Assembly (NCBI GenBank): GCA_012521455.1
Contig: JAAYMJ010000231.1
Coordinates: 1 to 10,488 of the forward strand
Direction: 5' to 3'
DNA: 10,488 nucleotides
Source: Clostridiaceae bacterium
GTDB lineage: Bacteria; Bacillota; Clostridia; UMGS1883; JAAYMJ01
Shown here: positions 6,543-10,488 of the stretch, piece after piece
How the letters are laid out: every line of letters begins with the position of its first letter
How positions within the stretch are numbered: position 1 is the stretch's first letter
Notes under the pieces: model-generated
Told to the model about the DNA's origin: nothing
The model's database searches: none
The model's input: only the letters and a program-made list of their open reading frames with translations
Made by a program: the position numbers and the translations under genes

Positions 6543-6545
6543 TAT

Positions 6546-6567
6546 TATTAGCAATTATATGCTAATA
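6546..6567. promoter_or_regulatory. 8-bp inverted repeat upstream of the -35 box, possible operator
   Basis: TATTAGCA (6546-6553) and TGCTAATA (6560-6567) are perfect inverted arms around a 6-base centre, three bases upstream of the -35 hexamer of the phosphoesterase promoter. The geometry (two half sites about 14 bp centre to centre) is what a dimeric DNA-binding protein could use. It has no U tail and is not a terminator. No regulator gene is adjacent, so the ligand is unknown. Confidence 0.4.
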
Positions 6568-6570
6568 TAC

Positions 6571-6600
6571 AAAAAAGAGAGGAAAAAATCCTCTCTTTTT
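6571..6600 (-). terminator. Intrinsic terminator of the gene at 6683-7102
   Basis: An 11-bp stem (6572-6582 with 6590-6600) with a 7-base loop has a GAGAGG/CCTCTC core and A/T flanks. On the minus strand it ends in six T's. It separates the membrane-protein gene from the phosphoesterase promoter. With the A-tract it could also work on the plus strand, where no gene precedes it. Confidence 0.7.
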
Positions 6601-6615
6601 GCGTGAAAGCTTTTA

Positions 6616-6639
6616 GGCCAAAGGGATTTTGGCTTTTTT
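6616..6639 (+). terminator. Second hairpin with T6 tail, plus-strand sense
   Basis: GCCAAA (6617-6622) pairs with TTTGGC (6628-6633) around a 5-base loop and is followed directly by TTTTTT (6634-6639). It has the form of a plus-strand terminator, yet no plus-strand gene lies upstream; it may stop antisense transcription towards 7102. Confidence 0.4.
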
Positions 6640-6642
6640 GAT

Positions 6643-6682
6643 TGGGGCTTTCTAATCAATAGCAAGTAAGCAAAAAGCCCCA
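6643..6682. repeat. 9-bp inverted repeat with 22-base loop
   Basis: TGGGGCTTT (6643-6651) and AAAGCCCCA (6674-6682) are perfect inverted arms. The repeat abuts the stop codon of the membrane-protein gene on the minus strand. There is no T tract on either side, so it is not a standard terminator; it may fold in the 3' end of that transcript. Confidence 0.5.
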
Positions 6683-7102
6683 TTAATTGACTTTAAAGCT
6701 GTCAAATACGTTTATCGTCAACCCCTGTTGTCTTATCAATTCTTTTTCATGATTCCAAATCTGACGCGTTGACACCCTGTTTTTTAAGTAGATGTTTTCC
6801 AGGTTTGAAAAATCCCCATACTGCAGTATTTTAATTTTATTATCTTTATGTATCGGGGATCTTCTCACCCTGTAAATGGTGATGTACAAATCATTACCTA
6901 CTTTTTCAGGATAGTAATTTAACACCGCCATTATTTCATTTGTAAGCTGTCCTTCAATGTATACCTTATCTTCCCCAACTTCAACTTTTGTAATTTCCAC
7001 GCCCAACACTTCGGCTTTCCCGTGAAAGAAAGCATCGTAGATGGGCAAGACAAAAACCAGCACAATTATCAGCGCAGTTAACAAAATCTTCGATACTTTC
7101 AT
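6683..7102 (-). CDS. Membrane-anchored extracytoplasmic protein, unknown function
   Basis: I do not recognise this family. The 139-residue protein begins MKVSK and has one strong hydrophobic segment at about 5-23 without a clear signal-peptidase site or lipobox, so it is probably a single-pass protein with its C-terminal domain outside. The rest is rich in beta-prone stretches (VLGVEITKVEVGEDKVYIEG, DLYITIYRVRR, KIKILQYGDF) and ends INVFDSFKVN. No catalytic motif stands out. The ATG at 7102 is chosen, although AAGGA is 12 bases upstream; the in-frame ATG at 7159 would leave a leader of only about eight bases from the predicted transcript start. It is transcribed alone, from its own promoter to the terminator at 6571-6600. 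Confidence 0.72.
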   Translation of the reverse strand: MKVSKILLTALIIVLVFVLPIYDAFFHGKAEVLGVEITKVEVGEDKVYIEGQLTNEIMAVLNYYPEKVGNDLYITIYRVRRSPIHKDNKIKILQYGDFSNLENIYLKNRVSTRQIWNHEKELIRQQGLTINVFDSFKVN

Positions 7103-7174
7103 TACCGCACCACATCCTTTTTTATTAGCGCCAGGTAAAATTTTACTTTTTATAAGCATCCTAATTATTATATT

Positions 7175-7203
7175 ATTATACTCATAAATATTTTCGGCGT
7201 CAA
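7175..7203 (-). promoter_or_regulatory. Sigma-A promoter of the membrane-anchored protein gene
   Basis: On the minus strand TTGACG (7198-7203) and a perfect TATAAT (7175-7180) are 17 bases apart. Transcription near 7168 gives a leader of about 65 bases to the ATG at 7102. Confidence 0.75.
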
Positions 7204-7448
7204 CGTCACAATGTTTTATTTGTTTTTCCTGTTTCTTGAATTTTGCATGTTATCATTTTTCATATTATCATTTTTAATTTTATCATATGTTTTTCAATTT
7301 TATCATATATTTTTTTATTTTTCTATAATTTTCTATAATCTTTCAAAATTTTAAAATTAAATCCTTCTATATTTTATTTATATTTACCAAAATATTCTAG
7401 CTGGTCCTGTGTAAATTTAATTATTTTTATAAAGATTGCTTTTTAAAG
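7204..7448. other. AT-rich gene-free region between divergent promoters
   Basis: No open reading frame with a ribosome site, and no RNA gene that I recognise, is visible here. Composition is very AT-rich with long T runs on the plus strand. It holds three short tandem duplications (7246-7340, listed separately). It lies upstream of both the membrane-protein promoter and the sugar-dehydrogenase promoter, so it could act as curved or regulatory DNA. Confidence 0.6.
7246..7340. repeat. Three consecutive short tandem duplications
   Basis: A 15-bp unit CATGTTATCATTTTT (7246-7260) is followed by CATATTATCATTTTT (7261-7275), differing at one base. A 20-bp unit starting AATTTTATCATAT (7276-7295) is repeated at 7296-7315 with two differences. 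A 10-bp unit TTCTATAATT (7321-7330) is repeated at 7331-7340 with one difference. TTATCAT recurs four times in the first two pairs. Confidence 0.75.
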
Positions 7449-7477
7449 TTTAATCTAAAATACGAATATGTTATAAT
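7449..7477 (+). promoter_or_regulatory. Extended -10 promoter of the ugd operon
   Basis: A perfect TATAAT (7472-7477) is preceded by TGT, an extended -10. The -35 position at 17-base spacing reads TTTAAT, a weak match, which the extension could offset. The start would be near 7484, about 40 bases before the ATG at 7524. Confidence 0.6.
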
Positions 7478-7523
7478 AACAACAGTTCCCAAATGAATAA
7501 TAAAGCGAGGAAGGATTGATTGT

Positions 7524-8858
7524 ATGACTAAAATAGCTGTGGCTGGCACGGGATATGTTGGCCTTGTTGCGGCTGTGTGCTTTGCCCATGTGGGCCATAC
7601 GGTGACCTGCGTGGATATTGACGAGGAAAAAATAAAGCTTATGCAGCAGGGTAAAAGCCCCATTTATGAGGACGGATTAGAGGAATTAATGCAGGAAAAC
7701 TTAAAAAAGGACAGGCTCTTTTTCACCACCGATTACAAAAAAGCATACAGCGAAGCCGACGTGATTTTTATAGGGGTTGGAACCCCGGAAATGCCGGACG
7801 GCTCGGCTAATTTAAACTACATCGCAAAAGTTGCGCGCCAAATCGCCGAATCCATTGTAAAGGACTGCCTGGTTGTGGTAAAATCCACCGTTCCCGTCGG
7901 GACCAACGACAAGGTGGAGCAGTTTATAAAGGATTTCCTAATTAATGACGTCAAAGTTGAAGTGGCGTCAAACCCTGAATTTTTGGCGCAGGGCTCCGCG
8001 GTCCACGACACCTTGCACGCCGCAAGAATAGTTATTGGCACAAACTCAAAATGGGCGGAAGAAAAGCTTTTAGAAATATATAAGCCCTTCAACCTTCCCA
8101 TCGTTTCCGTTTCAAGGCGGTCCGCCGAAATGATTAAATACGCTTCAAACGACTTTCTGGCTTTAAAAATTTCATATATGAACGATATCGCAAATTTGTG
8201 CGAACTGGTGGGGGCTGATATTGAAGAAGTTGCCCTCGGCATGAGCTATGACGAAAGGATTGGAAAGCGCCACCTAAACGCAGGGGTGGGTTTTGGCGGG
8301 TCATGTTTTCCCAAGGACACAAAGGCGTTATTTTACCTTGCAAAACAGCACGGCTATGAGCTAAAAACCGTAAAAGCCGCGATAGAAGTGAATTCCGACC
8401 AAAAAACCATACTCTTTAAAAAAGCTAAAAACCGCCTTATTACCTTTGAAGGCTTAAAAGTGGCAGTGTTGGGATTGACTTTTAAAGCGGGGACCGACGA
8501 TTTGAGGGAAGCCCCGGCCTTAGAAAATATCCCTCTTCTTTTGGAAAACGGCGCAGATGTATACGTCTATGACCCTGTTGGGTTGGAAAATTTCAAAAAA
8601 ATCTATAAGGAAGGCAGGCAAAAAAACGGGTCGCTAACCTTCTGCGCGGACTACAAAGAGGCGCTAAAGTCCGCAAATGTTTGTTTCGTGTTTACCGAAT
8701 GGCAGGAAATTAAAAACATTAAGCCTGGTGAATATAAAGCCCTCATGCGCACTCCTTTAGTATATGACGGAAGAAACCTTTATCCTGTAAAAGCCATGAA
8801 AGAAGCGGGAATTGAATACTATTCCGTTGGTAGGATGCCGGCAGAAAGATTGTTGTAA
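7524..8858 (+). CDS. ugd: UDP-glucose 6-dehydrogenase
   Basis: This 444-residue cytoplasmic enzyme oxidises UDP-glucose to UDP-glucuronate with two NAD+. The N-terminal Rossmann domain opens KIAVAGTGYVGLVAAVCFAH with VDID at 30-33; GVGTPEMPDGSANL (84-97), KSTVPVGT (120-127) and NPEFLAQGSAVHD (150-162) follow. The central helix carries EMIKYASNDFLALKISYMN (202-220), and GVGFGGSCFPKDTKAL (254-269) holds the catalytic Cys261 with Lys205 and Asp265 as the usual partners. The C-terminal domain has LGLTFKAGTDDLREAP and YVYDP. Length is normal for bacterial enzymes. AGGAAGGA precedes the ATG. It is the first of two cotranscribed genes, one base before the epimerase, so the product probably passes to UDP-galacturonate or other polysaccharide precursors. 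Confidence 0.97.
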   Translation: MTKIAVAGTGYVGLVAAVCFAHVGHTVTCVDIDEEKIKLMQQGKSPIYEDGLEELMQENLKKDRLFFTTDYKKAYSEADVIFIGVGTPEMPDGSANLNYIAKVARQIAESIVKDCLVVVKSTVPVGTNDKVEQFIKDFLINDVKVEVASNPEFLAQGSAVHDTLHAARIVIGTNSKWAEEKLLEIYKPFNLPIVSVSRRSAEMIKYASNDFLALKISYMNDIANLCELVGADIEEVALGMSYDERIGKRHLNAGVGFGGSCFPKDTKALFYLAKQHGYELKTVKAAIEVNSDQKTILFKKAKNRLITFEGLKVAVLGLTFKAGTDDLREAPALENIPLLLENGADVYVYDPVGLENFKKIYKEGRQKNGSLTFCADYKEALKSANVCFVFTEWQEIKNIKPGEYKALMRTPLVYDGRNLYPVKAMKEAGIEYYSVGRMPAERLL

Positions 8859-8859
8859 T

Positions 8860-9873
8860 ATGGAGATTAGAAAAGATATACCCATTTTAATCACAGGGTG
8901 CGCGGGATTTATCGGCTTTCATTTTTCCAAGCTTTTGTTAAGTAAAGGATATAAGGTTTTAGGCATTGACAATTTGAATGACTACTACGACGTAAATTTA
9001 AAACTCGACAGGCTTAAAAATTTAGAACATGAAAACTTTACATTCATAAAAGGGGACATATCCTGCAGGGATTTTATAAATAAAGTCTTTTCAGGTTATG
9101 ACTTTGAAATCATTGTCCACCTTGCGGCGCAGGCCGGGGTAAGGTATTCCTTCGAAAACCCCCGCGCCTACATTGACTCCAATATATATGGCTTTTTCAA
9201 TATTTTAGAAGGCTGCAGGGATAAAAAAATAAAGCACCTGCTTTACGCCTCGTCAAGTTCGGTTTACGGGAACAACAAAAAAGTCCCCTTTTCGGAAACC
9301 GATTTTGTGGACAATCCTGCCTCACTTTACGCGGCAACCAAAAAATCCAACGAGCTTTTCGCGTATACTTACAGCCACTTATTTAATATACCCGCAACGG
9401 GCTTGAGGTTTTTCACCGTATACGGGCCATTCGGCAGGCCCGACATGGCGTATTTTAATTTTACCGACAGGTACTTTAGGGGGGAAGAAATCCGCATTTT
9501 CAATAACGGGGATTTTGAACATGACCTATACAGGGATTTTACATATATTGACGATATAACCAACTCCATGTATAAGCTTTTGTCCCTGCCCCCAAAAAAT
9601 TCGCCGCCCCATGAAATATACAATATCGGGAACAACCAGCCTGAAAAACTCATGGATTTTATTTTCGCTTTGGAAAACGCCCTCTCACGGGCGCTAGGAA
9701 GGAAAGTGGAGTTTAAGAAAGTTTATGAGCCCTTAAAGCCCGGGGATGTTACAAAAACTTACGCTGATATAGGAAAGCTTTATGAAAAAATCGGCTTTAG
9801 GCCAAAAACCAAAATTGAAGACGGGCTTTATGAGTTTGCGAAATGGTATGTTAGCTATTATAAAAAAAGCTAA
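8860..9873 (+). CDS. NAD-dependent epimerase, probable UDP-glucuronate 4-epimerase
   Basis: This 337-residue short-chain dehydrogenase-type enzyme probably interconverts UDP-glucuronate and UDP-galacturonate. It has the NAD loop TGCAGFIG (12-19), GIDNLNDYYDVNLKLDRL (35-52, typical of the LpsL/GAE group), HLAAQAGVRYSFENPRAYID (87-106), SSSSVYG (131-137) and the catalytic YAATK (157-161). LRFFTVYGPFGRPDMAYF and the FNNGDFEHDLYRDFTYIDDI segment also fit that group. The start at 8860 is one base after the ugd stop and begins just before the NAD loop; an in-frame ATG at 8812 would overlap ugd. No strong ribosome site is visible (only AGAAAGA), so translation is probably coupled to ugd. The neighbouring dehydrogenase that makes UDP-glucuronate supports the substrate; without it, other UDP-sugars would be possible. 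Confidence 0.9.
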   Translation: MEIRKDIPILITGCAGFIGFHFSKLLLSKGYKVLGIDNLNDYYDVNLKLDRLKNLEHENFTFIKGDISCRDFINKVFSGYDFEIIVHLAAQAGVRYSFENPRAYIDSNIYGFFNILEGCRDKKIKHLLYASSSSVYGNNKKVPFSETDFVDNPASLYAATKKSNELFAYTYSHLFNIPATGLRFFTVYGPFGRPDMAYFNFTDRYFRGEEIRIFNNGDFEHDLYRDFTYIDDITNSMYKLLSLPPKNSPPHEIYNIGNNQPEKLMDFIFALENALSRALGRKVEFKKVYEPLKPGDVTKTYADIGKLYEKIGFRPKTKIEDGLYEFAKWYVSYYKKS

Positions 9874-9896
9874 ACGCTAGGCGTTTAGCTTTTTTT
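9862..9896. terminator. Bidirectional terminator holding the stop codons of both convergent genes
   Basis: A perfect 16-bp stem (9862-9877 with 9881-9896) has a 3-base loop, a GCTAAACGC core and A7/T7 flanks, so it can terminate on both strands. The epimerase stop (9871-9873) lies in its left arm, and the stop of the opposite NERD gene (9877-9879) lies at the loop. Confidence 0.93.
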
Positions 9897-10488
9897 GTAT
9901 ATTTTCAATATGCTTTTTCTTTATATCTTCCCCCACATTTGACTTTGTTTTTAATACCGCGTAAATTTCACGGACTTCGCTTGGGGAAAGCTTTTTTGTT
10001 TCCCTTTTCAAAAGCTTTTTATATTCTGACTCTAATTTATTCCTTTTTATCACAAAAACATTTTTTCCGCTCAATTTTATTTTTTTTAAGCTGCACCTTT
10101 CGCTAAACACTATAAAGGAATAAAACTTGCCGGTGTATTTGTTATCCAAATATTCATCTATTGACTTTATGTGACCCTTATTTTGCAAAATGGGGTTTAG
10201 GAATTTAAATTTTTTAAACTTCCCAAAGCTTTGGGTACATGTTTTTGAGTTTTCCCCTCCATAGATAAAGCCGCTGTAATTTTTAGATTCAAAAACAAAA
10301 ATCCCGTACTCGTTTATAACTATAATATCCGACTCCGATGTGGAATTGTCTTCTTTAGGCAGATACACATTTGTCAGGATGTATTTTTCACCCATCTGCC
10401 ACAATTTGTAATATGTCCGAAATTCCCCGCCAACCCCCAAGTTAAACAGGGTCTTAAAAAATCCGTTGCCGCTAACCTTTTTGTATCC
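9877..10488 (-). CDS. NERD-domain (nuclease-related) protein, 5' end missing
   Basis: The frame stays open to the right edge, so 203 residues of a longer protein are seen; the TTG at 10440 is an internal Leu in the conserved region, not a convincing start. The NERD domain begins around GVGGEF (residues 18-23 from the edge) and continues LTNVYLP, ESDIIVINEYGIFVFESKNY (52-71) and SGFIYGG. Asp54, Glu67 and Lys69 form the D...ExK pattern of restriction-endonuclease-like folds, which suggests DNA binding or cleavage but does not prove it. NERD proteins of this kind often have an N-terminal membrane segment, which would be outside the window. The C-terminal third is rich in Lys and predicted helical. 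It is convergent with the epimerase and shares its terminator; no link to polysaccharide synthesis is implied. Confidence 0.87.
   Translation of the reverse strand, partial: GYKKVSGNGFFKTLFNLGVGGEFRTYYKLWQMGEKYILTNVYLPKEDNSTSESDIIVINEYGIFVFESKNYSGFIYGGENSKTCTQSFGKFKKFKFLNPILQNKGHIKSIDEYLDNKYTGKFYSFIVFSERCSLKKIKLSGKNVFVIKRNKLESEYKKLLKRETKKLSPSEVREIYAVLKTKSNVGEDIKKKHIENIQKKLNA

Noticed and set aside
10438..10440. TTG as the start of the NERD gene
   Set aside because: The frame is open upstream to the window edge and no ribosome site precedes this TTG; the domain sequence appears to begin earlier.
9877..10488. NERD protein beside sugar-nucleotide genes as a possible defence system
   Set aside because: A single convergent gene with its own terminator gives no evidence of a defence locus; no helicase, kinase or other partner is in view.

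Overview
The window reads as chromosomal DNA of a low-GC, Gram-positive anaerobe, most likely a member of the Clostridia. The basis is the gene families (a DUF1836 regulator, an NfeD/flotillin pair, a 2-hydroxyacyl-CoA dehydratase activase, type III pantothenate kinase, DUF554), strong AGGAGG-like ribosome sites, consensus sigma-A promoters and U-tailed hairpin terminators. I see no rRNA, tRNA, CRISPR array, insertion sequence or phage gene.

Layout. (1) Positions 1-1770, minus strand: a consensus promoter drives a DUF1836 helix-turn-helix protein, then an NfeD-like membrane protein with an Asp-rich segment, then a flotillin that starts at TTG and runs off the left edge. (2) Positions 1841-4149, plus strand: a back-to-back promoter drives an acyl-CoA dehydratase activase, a hotdog acyl-CoA thioesterase and a DUF554 membrane protein, closed by a bidirectional terminator. 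(3) Positions 4191-6542, minus strand: a YfcE-like metallophosphoesterase, CoaX, a small membrane protein of unknown function, and a GNAT acetyltransferase whose frame is broken at an A8/T8 tract. (4) Positions 6572-7203, minus strand: a single membrane-anchored protein of unknown function, followed by three consecutive inverted repeats. (5) Positions 7204-7523: a very AT-rich gene-free stretch with three short tandem duplications. (6) Positions 7524-9873, plus strand: UDP-glucose 6-dehydrogenase and a UDP-glucuronate 4-epimerase-like enzyme, which together would make UDP-glucuronate and UDP-galacturonate for surface polysaccharide. (7) Positions 9877-10488, minus strand: a NERD-domain protein running off the right edge, convergent with the epimerase and sharing one terminator hairpin with it.

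The genes form several short independent transcription units, not one large system. The parts that hang together functionally are the flotillin/NfeD membrane-domain operon with its putative regulator, and the sugar-nucleotide pair. I did not find a convincing undescribed multi-gene system. The most useful leads are the GNAT frameshift, the activase with an extra Cys cluster and no dehydratase beside it, and the regulator-led flotillin operon.
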